From the NCBI RefSeq assembly GCF_005434975.1, contig NZ_SKCJ01000001.1, positions 1,436,001 to 1,500,000 on the forward strand: a DNA stretch of 64,000 bases, in the 5' to 3' direction. The notes below the pieces were generated by a model that worked only from the letters and a program-made list of their open reading frames with translations, was not told where the DNA came from and ran no database searches. Both the position numbers and the translations under genes were made by a program. The DNA is from Parerythrobacter lutipelagi (GTDB taxonomy: Bacteria > Pseudomonadota > Alphaproteobacteria > Sphingomonadales > Sphingomonadaceae). Shown here piece after piece: positions 1 through 8,657 of this stretch (the first letter of the stretch is position 1; each line of letters starts with the position of its first letter).

Positions 1-132
1 GCGCAGCCTCGCTTTTCGACCAACCGCCCGTTTGCACCGACAAATGCGCCCTTTTCGCGCCCGGCCCGTCTATTGCAACGTCACGCACTGATGCCCTAAC
101 CACGGGCTCGGAAATTTCGGGAGATTTGTAAC
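1..132. other. Upstream region of the M13 peptidase gene
   Basis: This stretch runs from the window edge to the first gene and I see no gene in it. It should hold the promoter and leader of the peptidase gene, but I could not pick a convincing -35/-10 pair. The sequence just before the start codon contains GGGAG about ten bases upstream, an acceptable ribosome binding site. Confidence 0.4.
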
Positions 133-2271
133 ATGCTACGCACAATGCTTGCGGTCACGGCCAGCGCCGCCGCGCTCGCCATCGCCACACCTGCTCTTGC
201 CGACGATCACATGGAGGCAGAGGCGGCTGAGCCTGCAACGCCGACCATGAGCTTCGGCGAATGGGGCGTCGACCCGGAATTGCTGTCCGATGATATCGAT
301 CCGGGCGATGACTTCTTCGGTTATGTCAATCAGGCATGGCTCGATGCCAACCCGCTGCCGGCAGAATTCAGCCGCTTCGGTGCCTTCAACCTTCTCCGCG
401 AAAAATCGACCTCCGACGTCAAGACCCTGGTCGATGAACTGATGGCGAAAGACGCGTCGGATCTCAGCTATGACGAGCAGCGCATCGCAGCGGTGTATTC
501 GTCTTTTCTCGACACTGACGCGATCGACGCGGCCGGCCTTGCTCCGGCACAGCCATATCTCGACCGGATACAAGGTGCCGGCAACCTCGACGCGCTGGTC
601 ACTCTCTGGTCGACACCCGGTTACGCCTCGCCGCTCGGCGGCGGGGTCAATGTAGATGCCAAGGAAACGAGCCGCTATTCGGTCTATCTTTCGTCCGGCG
701 GCCTCGGCCTCCCCGACCGTGACTATTACCTCGACGAGAGCGAGAAGGGCGAGGACATCAAGGCGAAGTATCGCGACTATCTCGCGTTTCTTTTCACCAA
801 GGCCGGTTACGATGATCCTGAGTCCACCGCTGCCGCTGTATTCGGCTTCGAGGACGACATCGCGCGGACCATTTCATGGGACCGTGCCGCAAGCCGCAAC
901 CTCGACCTTATCTATAACGCCTATACGCCTGCCGAGCTTGGTGAACTGGTCGGCGACTTCCCGATTGAAACGATGATCGAAGCATCGGGCTTTGGCGAAA
1001 CCGATCGTTTTATCGTCACCAACATCCGCCCGAGCGACGAGAAAGCCAAGGAACTTGGTCTCGACGATGAATTCATGTCGAAGATCGGCAAGGGTTTCAC
1101 CGGCATGACCGCATTGCTCCAGACAACGCCGATCGAAACGCTCAAGGCATGGACGGTGAAGGAGTTTCTCGAGAACAATGCGTCGGTCCTGCCAAGCGAG
1201 ATCGATCAGGCCGACTTCGCATTCTTTGGCCAGACGCTTCGCGGCACGCCTGAACAGCGCGAACGCTGGAAGCGGGCGGTAGGCGAGACCGAAGGGCTGA
1301 TGGGCGAATTGCTCGGCAAGTCCTACGTCGAGCGTTACTTCCCGCCGGCCAGCAAGACCGCGATGGACGAGCTGGTGAAGAACCTCCGTCTCGCGCTTGC
1401 CGAGTCGCTCGAAGAAATCGACTGGATGGGCGATGATTCGAAAGAACAAGCGATGGCCAAGCTCAACAGCTTCGATCCGAAAATCGGTTATCGCAACAAT
1501 CTCGATACCTATGAAGGTCTCAATGTGAAGGCCGGCGACCCTATCGGCAACCGCATGGCTGCAGCGCATTGGGCGTGGCGCGATATGCTGGAGAACCTTG
1601 GCGGCCCGATCGACCGGACCGAATGGGGGATGCTCCCGCAGACAGTGAACGCGTATTACAACCCGCTGAAGAACGAGATCGTGTTCCCGGCAGGTATTCT
1701 GCAGCAGCCGTTCTTCGGCGCGGCGGCGGATCCGGCAGTCAATTACGGCGCAATCGGCGGCGTGATCGGCCATGAAATCGGTCATGGCTTCGACGACCAG
1801 GGTTCGAAATTCGATGCCGAGGGCGCGCTGCGCAACTGGTGGACCGATGCCGATCGCGAAGCTTTCGATGAACGCGGAGATGCGCTGGTGGCGCAATACA
1901 ACGCCTATTGCCCGCTCGATGACGGGGAAACCTGCGTCAACGGGCGGCTGACCCTGGGCGAGAACATTGGCGATCTTGGCGGGCTGAGCCTGGCCTACCG
2001 TGCCTACAAGATCCATCTGGATGGCAAGGAAGACAAGGTGATCGACGGGCTCACCGGGGACCAGCGCTTCTTCATGGCCTGGGCTCAGGTCTGGCGTTCG
2101 GCACAGCGTGAGGAAAATTATCGCAACCGCCTGCGCACCGATAGCCATAGCCCGGAAGAGTATCGGACCAACGGCGTCGTGCGGAACATCGATGAATGGT
2201 ATGAAGCGTTCGGCGTTACGGCAGACGATGATCTCTACCTGCCGCCGGAAGAGCGCGTATCGATCTGGTAA
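133..2271 (+). CDS. M13 family zinc metallopeptidase (neprilysin/PepO-like), exported
   Basis: This 712-residue protein begins with a signal peptide of about 23 residues ending in ALA, so it is predicted to act in the periplasm or on the surface, cutting peptides. The gluzincin signature is intact. HEIGH lies at residues 547-551 and supplies two zinc histidines and the catalytic Glu548. GENIGD at about 609-614 supplies the third zinc ligand Glu610 and the structural Asp614. The N-terminal half matches the mostly helical M13 cap domain and the length is normal for bacterial family members. The gene stands alone, with an intrinsic terminator right after it. The natural substrate cannot be read from the sequence. 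Confidence 0.95.
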   Translation: MLRTMLAVTASAAALAIATPALADDHMEAEAAEPATPTMSFGEWGVDPELLSDDIDPGDDFFGYVNQAWLDANPLPAEFSRFGAFNLLREKSTSDVKTLVDELMAKDASDLSYDEQRIAAVYSSFLDTDAIDAAGLAPAQPYLDRIQGAGNLDALVTLWSTPGYASPLGGGVNVDAKETSRYSVYLSSGGLGLPDRDYYLDESEKGEDIKAKYRDYLAFLFTKAGYDDPESTAAAVFGFEDDIARTISWDRAASRNLDLIYNAYTPAELGELVGDFPIETMIEASGFGETDRFIVTNIRPSDEKAKELGLDDEFMSKIGKGFTGMTALLQTTPIETLKAWTVKEFLENNASVLPSEIDQADFAFFGQTLRGTPEQRERWKRAVGETEGLMGELLGKSYVERYFPPASKTAMDELVKNLRLALAESLEEIDWMGDDSKEQAMAKLNSFDPKIGYRNNLDTYEGLNVKAGDPIGNRMAAAHWAWRDMLENLGGPIDRTEWGMLPQTVNAYYNPLKNEIVFPAGILQQPFFGAAADPAVNYGAIGGVIGHEIGHGFDDQGSKFDAEGALRNWWTDADREAFDERGDALVAQYNAYCPLDDGETCVNGRLTLGENIGDLGGLSLAYRAYKIHLDGKEDKVIDGLTGDQRFFMAWAQVWRSAQREENYRNRLRTDSHSPEEYRTNGVVRNIDEWYEAFGVTADDDLYLPPEERVSIW

Positions 2272-2293
2272 GGCAAACCGCGACCAAGAAACA

Positions 2294-2327
2294 GGCGCTC
2301 TCCCCTAGCCGGGAGGGCGCCTTTTTT
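2294..2327 (+). terminator. Rho-independent terminator of the M13 peptidase gene
   Basis: An 11-bp stem with one T-G wobble (2294-2304 with 2311-2321), GC-rich and closed by a short loop, is followed at once by six T residues (2322-2327). It lies 22 bases after the peptidase stop codon. Confidence 0.9.
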
Positions 2328-2384
2328 CGTGGTCGTTATTGATAGGATTTGACTTGGCGGCTTCAGACGGCATGAGGCGCAGCC

Positions 2385-3188
2385 ATGGATCCGATACTGA
2401 CCGCAATCATCCTCGGCATTGTCGAAGGGCTGACCGAATTTCTTCCGGTCTCCTCGACCGGCCACCTGATCCTCGCGACCGAATTGCTCGGTTTCGATCA
2501 AGAGGATTGGGAGGTTTTCAATATTGCCATCCAGCCCGCCGCGATCCTTGCGATCGTCGTGCTGTACTGGCGCACGTTCTGGGATGTGGCGAAAGGGCTG
2601 TTCGGCCTTGAAAAGGGTGCCCTGCATTTCGTGCGCAATCTGCTGGTGGCGTTCTTTCCGGCGGTGCTGCTGGGGCTCGCCTTTGGCGATGCAATCGAGA
2701 TGATGCTGGGCAACGCGGTGCTGGTCTGCTGGACTTTGATCATCGGCGGGATCGCGATCCTCGCAATAGAGCGCTGGGCCAATCCGCCCGCTACCGGCCC
2801 CGGTGTCGCCGGCGTGCCACTGCGAACCTCCGTCATTATCGGCCTGGTCCAATGCCTTGCGATGATCCCCGGTGTCAGCCGGTCAGGCGCGACGATCCTC
2901 GGTGCCATGGCATTCGGTGTCGATCGCAAGACCGCAGCCGAGTTCAGCTTTTTCCTCGCTGTTCCGACGCTGAGCGGTGCGACCGTCTATCAGCTTTACA
3001 AGCACGGTGCGTCGCTGACGGCCGACGATTACCAATTGATCGGGATCGGCTCGGCCGTCGGCTTCGTGGTGGCTCTGGTGGTGGTGAAGCTGTTTGTCGA
3101 AATCATCACCCGTGTCGGGTTCGCTCCATTTGCCTGGTATCGCATCGTCGTCGGGGTCGCCGGCCTAATTTGGCTGACGATGTGCTGA
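2385..3188 (+). CDS. uppP: Undecaprenyl-diphosphatase UppP (BacA)
   Basis: This 267-residue polytopic inner-membrane protein removes a phosphate from undecaprenyl diphosphate, recycling the lipid carrier used for peptidoglycan and other surface polymers. Both family motifs are present. The first, EGLTEFLPVSSTGH, spans residues 14-27 and carries catalytic Glu18 and the conserved Ser-Ser-Thr. The second, PGVSRSGAT, spans about 162-170 with Arg166. The length is typical of BacA-type enzymes, and members of the family confer bacitracin tolerance. The ATG at 2385 has GAGG seven bases upstream. A terminator separates it from the gene before, so it probably has its own promoter. Confidence 0.95.
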   Translation: MDPILTAIILGIVEGLTEFLPVSSTGHLILATELLGFDQEDWEVFNIAIQPAAILAIVVLYWRTFWDVAKGLFGLEKGALHFVRNLLVAFFPAVLLGLAFGDAIEMMLGNAVLVCWTLIIGGIAILAIERWANPPATGPGVAGVPLRTSVIIGLVQCLAMIPGVSRSGATILGAMAFGVDRKTAAEFSFFLAVPTLSGATVYQLYKHGASLTADDYQLIGIGSAVGFVVALVVVKLFVEIITRVGFAPFAWYRIVVGVAGLIWLTMC

Positions 3189-3260
3189 CCCCGCAACTGC
3201 GGAACAAATCGGGCGCTGGCGGTTTTTGTTATCAGAGACGAAAACCGGATATTTGATTCA

Positions 3261-3539
3261 ATGGGCTTGATTTTACTTGTCGCCGTCGGCGCTGTGTTCG
3301 GCTGGCTAGCGTCGATTATGACGCGGTTGCCGGGAACGGGCGCTGACATGGTTCTGATCGCAAGCGGTGTGCTGAGCGCCACGGTTGCCGGGCTTGCCGT
3401 ATACGACGGATCGGTCCTTACCGGGCTGAGTCCGCAAGCATTTGTCGCTGCGTCGCTCGCCTGTGCGATCGTGCTGGCTGCTGTCACGACATTTCGCAGC
3501 CATGGCATCGAACAAACTGGCCCGCGCAAGCGCGACTGA
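3261..3539 (+). CDS. Small hypothetical inner-membrane protein
   Basis: This 92-residue protein appears to have three hydrophobic segments, at about residues 2-18, 29-47 and 58-78, and a short basic tail. The first segment and the GWLAS that follows recall small transglycosylase-associated (GlsB/YeaQ-like) membrane proteins, but the similarity is too weak to name it. It sits 72 bases after uppP on the same strand and could be cotranscribed. It ends six bases from the stop of the convergent phhA gene, with no terminator between them. Its function is unknown. Confidence 0.6.
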   Translation: MGLILLVAVGAVFGWLASIMTRLPGTGADMVLIASGVLSATVAGLAVYDGSVLTGLSPQAFVAASLACAIVLAAVTTFRSHGIEQTGPRKRD

Positions 3540-3545
3540 CTGTTG

Positions 3546-4487
3546 TCAGACCGGCTTTGCGCCGCTGCACCGCCCACCACGCAAGAGATATTCCTGAGTC
3601 CCGCGGGTGTACACATTGTCGACATCGATCACCGCCGTATTGGCATAGGTGAAGCTCTGTCCGAGTGACCGGTAGAGCCGGTCGAAATCACGTTCGACCG
3701 TCTGCCGGAACAGGTCCTCGAAACTCTCGATAACGAAATATGTCGGCTGCAAGTCGCTGATCACGTAATCGGTGCGCATGACCCGGTCGACATTGAGCAT
3801 GATGCGGTTGGGGCTCTCCGCCTCGACCGAGAAGATCGCCTCGGTCGGGCCGGACAGGATGCCCGCTCCATAAGCACGCAGGTCCTTGCCCTGCTCCAGG
3901 ATCAGTCCAAATTCGACTGTGTACCAATAGAGTGACCCAAGCGCCTTGAGATGGTTGTAGCGCATCGCCTTCCACCCTGCCTTGCCGTATTCCTGCATAT
4001 AATCGGCAAACACCGGGTCAGTCAGCATCGGCACATGGCCGAACACATCGTGGAACACATCGGGTTCCTGAATGTAATCGAAGGTCTCGCGCGTGCGGAT
4101 GAAATTGCCCGCAGGAAAACGCCGATTGGCCAAGTGCCAGAAGAACACGTGATCGGGGATCAGCATGGGTACCGGAACCACGCTCCAGCCCGTAAGCTTG
4201 TCCAGTTCTTCCGACATTTGCCCGAATTCGGGCACGCCGCCCTTACCCAGATCAAGCTTCTCCAGGCCATGGAGAAAGGCCGTCGCCGCGCGCCCGGGCA
4301 GCACTTCCATCTGGCGCGCGAACAGATCGTCCCAGATCGCGTCGTCTCCTGACGAGTATTCGGTTTGCCTGGGCTCCAGCCAGTCATCCCCGACATGCGC
4401 GGGTTTTTGCAGCGGTGCAGTGAAGACATCCGCGGGCAATTCGGGCAGGACGCTAAAGTCCTGTTCGGTTTCTGCTATCGTTGCCAT
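3546..4487 (-). CDS. phhA: Phenylalanine 4-monooxygenase
   Basis: This 313-residue iron- and tetrahydropterin-dependent hydroxylase converts phenylalanine to tyrosine. It is a monodomain bacterial enzyme without the regulatory ACT domain of animal homologues. The iron ligands are visible: His146 and His151 in HDVFGH, and Glu192 in YWYTVEFGL. The ATG at 4487 (MATIAET) is preferred because the open frame upstream of it loses similarity and runs into the divergent ppk2 gene. Only 25 bases separate the two start codons, so the phhA promoter must lie within or right beside the ppk2 5' end. No homogentisate-pathway genes are adjacent. Confidence 0.95.
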   Translation of the reverse strand: MATIAETEQDFSVLPELPADVFTAPLQKPAHVGDDWLEPRQTEYSSGDDAIWDDLFARQMEVLPGRAATAFLHGLEKLDLGKGGVPEFGQMSEELDKLTGWSVVPVPMLIPDHVFFWHLANRRFPAGNFIRTRETFDYIQEPDVFHDVFGHVPMLTDPVFADYMQEYGKAGWKAMRYNHLKALGSLYWYTVEFGLILEQGKDLRAYGAGILSGPTEAIFSVEAESPNRIMLNVDRVMRTDYVISDLQPTYFVIESFEDLFRQTVERDFDRLYRSLGQSFTYANTAVIDVDNVYTRGTQEYLLRGGRCSGAKPV

Positions 4488-4512
4488 AGTTTCAACTGAT
4501 ACCAGTAGCAGG

Positions 4513-5325
4513 ATGAAGCAAGGCTTACAATTGCGGGAGAGGGTTTTGGGAAAGCTCAAAGGCAAGGAATACGACGACCTGCTCGAGCCGCTGGAGGAAG
4601 AACTCGTGTTGATGGCGCGCTGGGCCAAGGCCACCGGCGCGCGCATTTGCGTGATCTTCGAGGGCCGCGATACGGCTGGCAAGGGCGGCGCAATCCGCGC
4701 TGTCAGCCAGCGGCTCAATCCGCGGCAATGCAGGGTGGTCGCGCTCAGCAAGCCGAGCGACGACGAGAAAACCCAGTGGTATTTCCAGCGCTACGTCACG
4801 CATCTGCCGTCAGCCGGAGAAATCGTTTTGTTCGACCGCAGCTGGTACAATCGCGCCGGGGTCGAGAAGGTCATGGGCTTTGCGTCTGCGGAACAGGTCG
4901 CCAGCTTTCTGGCCGATGCCCCGCGCTTCGAACGCATGCTGGTCGACGACGGGATATTGCTGTTCAAATACTGGCTGACGACTGACCAGCAGCAACAGGA
5001 GGAACGGCTGGCCGAACGGCTCGAAGACCCGCTCAAGCGCTGGAAACTGTCACCGATCGACCTGGCCGCTCGCGAGCAGTACAGCGCCTATACCGCTGCG
5101 CGCGAAACGATGCTCGAGGCGACGCATACTGATTGGGCGCCGTGGACCCTGGTCGATTTCAATGATCAGAAACGCGGACGGCTGACGCTCATCCGTCACC
5201 TGCTCGAGCGGCTGCCGGAAACCGAGATCGAACCTGAGCCACTCGATTTTCCTGATTTGGGTCACAAGCCGCTCAGCGAAAGCTACGGCGTCATCCTGCC
5301 CATCGCGGATTACCCGATCGACTGA
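4513..5325 (+). CDS. ppk2: Polyphosphate kinase 2 family protein
   Basis: This 270-residue cytoplasmic kinase moves phosphate between polyphosphate and nucleotides. The single PPK2 domain and its length fit class I enzymes, which usually favour NDP-to-NTP synthesis. The Walker A loop (GRDTAGKG, residues 51-58) and the Walker B region (EIVLFDRSWYNR, 103-114) are intact. I chose the ATG at 4513 because the following KLKGKEY...LEEELV segment is the usual PPK2 N-terminus; the longer frame upstream is antisense to phhA. The ribosome binding site is weak (AGCAGG, abutting the ATG). It ends three bases from the convergent hotdog-dehydratase gene. The link to phosphate physiology echoes the Pho-box genes 31 kb away, but no Pho box is visible here. 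Confidence 0.93.
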   Translation: MKQGLQLRERVLGKLKGKEYDDLLEPLEEELVLMARWAKATGARICVIFEGRDTAGKGGAIRAVSQRLNPRQCRVVALSKPSDDEKTQWYFQRYVTHLPSAGEIVLFDRSWYNRAGVEKVMGFASAEQVASFLADAPRFERMLVDDGILLFKYWLTTDQQQQEERLAERLEDPLKRWKLSPIDLAAREQYSAYTAARETMLEATHTDWAPWTLVDFNDQKRGRLTLIRHLLERLPETEIEPEPLDFPDLGHKPLSESYGVILPIADYPID

Positions 5326-5328
5326 CGC

Positions 5329-6183
5329 TCATGCGAGCGTGGCATTCGCCTTCAACGTCTGCCGCCCGTCCGCTGCAAACGCACCCAGCTCGACCCCATC
5401 GCCGTCTGCGCGCATGGCCAGGTGCAAGGCTTCGCCGCAAATCGCCGGACTGATCGCACGAAAGCCGAAGCTCGCAAGAGCATTCTCGCCATAGGTTTCA
5501 GCCGCCAGCTTGAGCAGCAGACTGGCGATCAGCGGACCATGGACCACCAGCCCGCGATAGCGCTCCACGTCGCGGGCATAGGGCAGATCGTAGTGGATAC
5601 GATGCGTGTTGAAAGTCAGCGCGGAATAGCGAAACAACAGCGTTTCCGATGGAACGAGTGTCGTCGCTGCGTCCCAATCGTCTTCGGCAAATTCACCTGC
5701 TTCCGGTGCAGGCGGGCTGAGCGGAGCGTCAGGCGCAGCCGCTTCGCGATAGACCAGTGTTTGCACCTCGCGGATCGCATCGCTGCCATCGGCGCGCGTA
5801 GCATGTTCGACTTCGACGAAGGCGAGACTGCCGCTGCTGCCCGATTTTTCAGTGATCGAACGGACCGTGCTGGTGCGCTCTATTCGCTGAGCCCTGCTGA
5901 TCGGGCGTAGAAACTCGATTTCGCTCGATGCCCACATGCGGCGGGGCAGCGGGATCGGCGGGAGCAGGCTGTCAGGCGCATCGCTGCGCAGCGGATGGCC
6001 GTCTACGCCGAGTTCGCCGGTCGGGCTCAGCGGCGTGCAGAGCGCGAAATGGATGCCCTGCGGTAGAGCGCGGTGATTGATCGAAGTGCGATTGAAGGTT
6101 GCCAGCCACCGTGCAGCCAGCGCCTGGTCGACGATATCGCTCTGCGTCTGCTGCCGCCCGATCCAGGCGTCCCACTGTCCCAT
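5329..6183 (-). CDS. MaoC/FAS1-like hotdog acyl-CoA (de)hydratase
   Basis: This 284-residue protein looks like a double-hotdog hydratase of the mesaconyl-C4-CoA / 3-methylfumaryl-CoA hydratase type. The N-terminal FAS1-like dehydratase half covers about residues 1-150. The C-terminal half holds FNTHRIHYDLPYA at 191-203, which resembles the MaoC active-site helix. I use the ATG at 6181-6183: it overlaps the thiolase stop as TGATG, a standard coupling arrangement, and the first residues, MGQWDAWIG, match the usual start of this family. It is the last gene of a four-gene acyl-CoA operon and probably hydrates the unsaturated CoA ester made by the dehydrogenase. The substrate is unknown. Confidence 0.85.
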   Translation of the reverse strand: MGQWDAWIGRQQTQSDIVDQALAARWLATFNRTSINHRALPQGIHFALCTPLSPTGELGVDGHPLRSDAPDSLLPPIPLPRRMWASSEIEFLRPISRAQRIERTSTVRSITEKSGSSGSLAFVEVEHATRADGSDAIREVQTLVYREAAAPDAPLSPPAPEAGEFAEDDWDAATTLVPSETLLFRYSALTFNTHRIHYDLPYARDVERYRGLVVHGPLIASLLLKLAAETYGENALASFGFRAISPAICGEALHLAMRADGDGVELGAFAADGRQTLKANATLA

Positions 6184-7412
6184 CAGGCCGCGCGCTCGAA
6201 AATCGCGGCCATGCCCTGCCCGCCGCCGATGCACATCGTTTCAAGCCCGTAGCGCGCACCCCGGCGGTGCATCTCATGCGCCATATCGGCCAGAATGCGC
6301 CCTCCGGTCGCGCCGATCGGATGGCCGAGCGAGATGCCCGAACCGTTGACGTTCAAGATATCCCTCCGGCTGTCGTCGTCCGACCAGCCCCACCCCTTGA
6401 GCACCGCGAGCGCCTGCGGCGCGAAGGCTTCGTTCAGCTCGACCATTTCGATCTGGTTCCAGCCCATGCCGGTGCGCGTGAACAGGCGCTCGACCGCCGG
6501 GACGGGGCCGATCCCCATCCGGCTCGGGTCGCAACCCGCGGCCGCCCAGCCGGTGAACCACAGCAGCGGGGTCAGGCCCAGTTCCTCGACCTTGTCTTCC
6601 GCCACCACCAGGCAGGCCGCTGCCGCATCGTTTTGCTGGCTGGCATTGCCCGCTGTTACGATTGCTTGCGGGTCGCGCTTGAGATCGATTGCGCGCAACG
6701 CTCCGAGGCTCTCCATGCTGGCATCGGGCCGGAAGCCTTCGTCTTTCGCAAACACAACCGGATCGCCCTTGCGTTGGGGGATCTCTACAGTGACCAACTG
6801 GTCATCGAATTTGCCCGCGTCCCATGCGGCAGCGGCGTTCCGGTGTGACCGTACCGCAAAGGCATCGGCCTGTTCGCGGGTTATGTCATAGTCCTTCGCG
6901 AGGTTCTCCGCTGTCTCGATCATGCCGGTGATCACCCCGAAGCGTTCGACCGGCTGGCTCATCAGGCGGCCGCGCGTCAGACGGTCCCACAGCACCATGT
7001 CGCCCATCCGTGCACCGTGGCGGGCCTTGGTGGTGTAATGTTCCACGTTGGACATGCTCTCGACACCGCCCGCAACGACGCAATCAGCCGCGCCGGTCTG
7101 GACCATCATCGCCGCGTTGACGACCGCCTGCAGGCCCGAGCCGCAGCGCCGGTCGACCTGATAGCCGGGCACTTCCATCGGCAAGCCCGCGGCCAGCCAG
7201 CTCCAGTGACCGATGGCCGGCGCTTCGCCGCTGCCATAGCCCTGGCTGAAGACCACATCATCGACGCGCTCTGGATCGACGCCGCTGCGTTCGATCAACG
7301 CTTTGAGGATGACCGCTCCGAGCTGGCCTGCCTCGAGCGGGGCAAGGCTACCGAGATAGCGCCCGACCGGCGTGCGCAGGGGCGAACAAATGGCGACGCG
7401 GCGGAGGGTCAT
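6183..7412 (-). CDS. Thiolase family protein (acetyl-CoA C-acyltransferase)
   Basis: This 409-residue enzyme should cleave a 3-ketoacyl-CoA to acetyl-CoA (or propionyl-CoA) and a shortened acyl-CoA. The thiolase catalytic residues are in place: Cys90 in DRRCGSG, His364 in GHPIGATG, and Cys394 in CIGGGQG. The GSGISLGHP sequence differs from the common GGAIALGHP, suggesting a specialised subgroup rather than the housekeeping FadA or PhaA. It lies three bases after the CoA-transferase gene and overlaps the hydratase start, so it is part of the same operon. A degradative role is more likely than a biosynthetic one. Confidence 0.92.
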   Translation of the reverse strand: MTLRRVAICSPLRTPVGRYLGSLAPLEAGQLGAVILKALIERSGVDPERVDDVVFSQGYGSGEAPAIGHWSWLAAGLPMEVPGYQVDRRCGSGLQAVVNAAMMVQTGAADCVVAGGVESMSNVEHYTTKARHGARMGDMVLWDRLTRGRLMSQPVERFGVITGMIETAENLAKDYDITREQADAFAVRSHRNAAAAWDAGKFDDQLVTVEIPQRKGDPVVFAKDEGFRPDASMESLGALRAIDLKRDPQAIVTAGNASQQNDAAAACLVVAEDKVEELGLTPLLWFTGWAAAGCDPSRMGIGPVPAVERLFTRTGMGWNQIEMVELNEAFAPQALAVLKGWGWSDDDSRRDILNVNGSGISLGHPIGATGGRILADMAHEMHRRGARYGLETMCIGGGQGMAAIFERAA

Positions 7413-7415
7413 ATC

Positions 7416-8654
7416 TTATTCCTTGTCAGACAGGGCGACGGTTCCGGCATCGACAAGCTGGCCGATCGCGCCCGATGATAGGCCGAGGCGTTCGGCCAGC
7501 ACTTGCTCGCTATGTTCACCCAGATAGGGCGCCGGGGCAGGATCGCCCGCATCGTGACCGTGGCGTTTGGCAAAGCTGCGCGTGGCGGGATATTCGAAAC
7601 CGCTGGGGTTGGCTGGCGAGGGGCCAAACAGCGGATTGTTGCCCACCAGAACCGGATCATTGGCTGCCTGGTGCATGGTGCGGTACCGTTCGAACGTGCA
7701 GCCATGTTGCGCCATGCGGTCGGCCAGATCGGCATAATCGTGCTTCTCGGCAGCCGACTGAAACAACGCAAACAGGGGCTTGCGATGGTTGAAGCGAGGG
7801 GTATCGCCATCGGCGAAGCGAACGCTTAGCTCGTTCTCGAGCGACGCAATCTCGCGCTCGATACCGAATGCCGCAACCAGGCCATCCCACTGCTTCGGAG
7901 TTAGCGCGGCGACCATGAAACGCTCGCCGTCACGGCTACGGAAATCGCGCCCGAACGCTCCCCAGATGGCGTTGCCCAACCGCTCCCGGTCTGCCCCGCG
8001 GAAAAGCATCTCCGCCATCGCTCCGCTATTGGCCATGGTGCCGATTGCAACATCGCCCAGCGGGATGCGCAATTCGCTGCCCTCGCCGGTCCGGGTCCGG
8101 TGGTGGACCGCAGCCATCAGGGCGAAGGCGCCATAGGCTCCGGTGATGAAATCCCATGCAGGCAGCACCTGGTTGACCGGCGGGGCACCCCGGCCATCCG
8201 GGCCCGGATCCCATTCTTCAGGCCCGCACATCAGCGGGTATCCGCTGGCGGCGTTGACTGTGAAATCCATCGCTTGCCGCCCGTCGTGCCAGCCCATGAT
8301 GCGCAAGCTCACCATGTCATCACGCCCTTCGGCCACCTTGGCATGGGAAAGAAAGCTCTGCTCGGGAAGATTGGTCACCAGCGTGCCGGTCTTGCGTGCC
8401 AGCTCAGCGCAGAGTTCACGCCCTTCACCGCTGCGCAGGTCGAGTGCAACGCTCTTCTTCCCGCGATTGAGGTTTTCCCAGCTGAGCGAGCGACCTTCCT
8501 CGGTCAGCATGTAGCGGTCGTAATCGAGCCCGCCTGCCTTATGGTCCACGCGGATCACTTCGGCACCCATCTGGGCACAATAAAGCCCGATAGTCGGCGA
8601 AGCGACGAAGCTGGAGACTTCGATGACGGAAAGGTCGGCAAGAAGCTTGTACAT
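7416..8654 (-). CDS. CaiB/BaiF family (class III) CoA-transferase
   Basis: This 412-residue protein belongs to the formyl-CoA transferase / CaiB family, which moves CoA between carboxylic acids. The N-terminus, with VIEVSSFVASPTIGLYCAQMGAEVIRVD, is the classic Rossmann-like opening of the family and the length is typical. In this operon it probably activates the acid that the downstream enzymes then oxidise, using another CoA thioester as donor; that is inference. It begins three bases after the acyl-CoA dehydrogenase stop and ends three bases before the thiolase start. Confidence 0.9.
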   Translation of the reverse strand: MYKLLADLSVIEVSSFVASPTIGLYCAQMGAEVIRVDHKAGGLDYDRYMLTEEGRSLSWENLNRGKKSVALDLRSGEGRELCAELARKTGTLVTNLPEQSFLSHAKVAEGRDDMVSLRIMGWHDGRQAMDFTVNAASGYPLMCGPEEWDPGPDGRGAPPVNQVLPAWDFITGAYGAFALMAAVHHRTRTGEGSELRIPLGDVAIGTMANSGAMAEMLFRGADRERLGNAIWGAFGRDFRSRDGERFMVAALTPKQWDGLVAAFGIEREIASLENELSVRFADGDTPRFNHRKPLFALFQSAAEKHDYADLADRMAQHGCTFERYRTMHQAANDPVLVGNNPLFGPSPANPSGFEYPATRSFAKRHGHDAGDPAPAPYLGEHSEQVLAERLGLSSGAIGQLVDAGTVALSDKE

Positions 8655-8657
8655 GGC

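Noticed and set aside
874-2148. Long minus-strand open frame opposite the M13 peptidase gene
   Set aside because: It is a mirror of the real gene in GC-rich DNA; the translation has no domain pattern and the plus strand encodes a complete, motif-bearing enzyme.
3189-3260. Hairpin after uppP as a terminator
   Set aside because: The CCGCA/TGCGG stem has a two-base loop and no T-run, so it cannot be supported.
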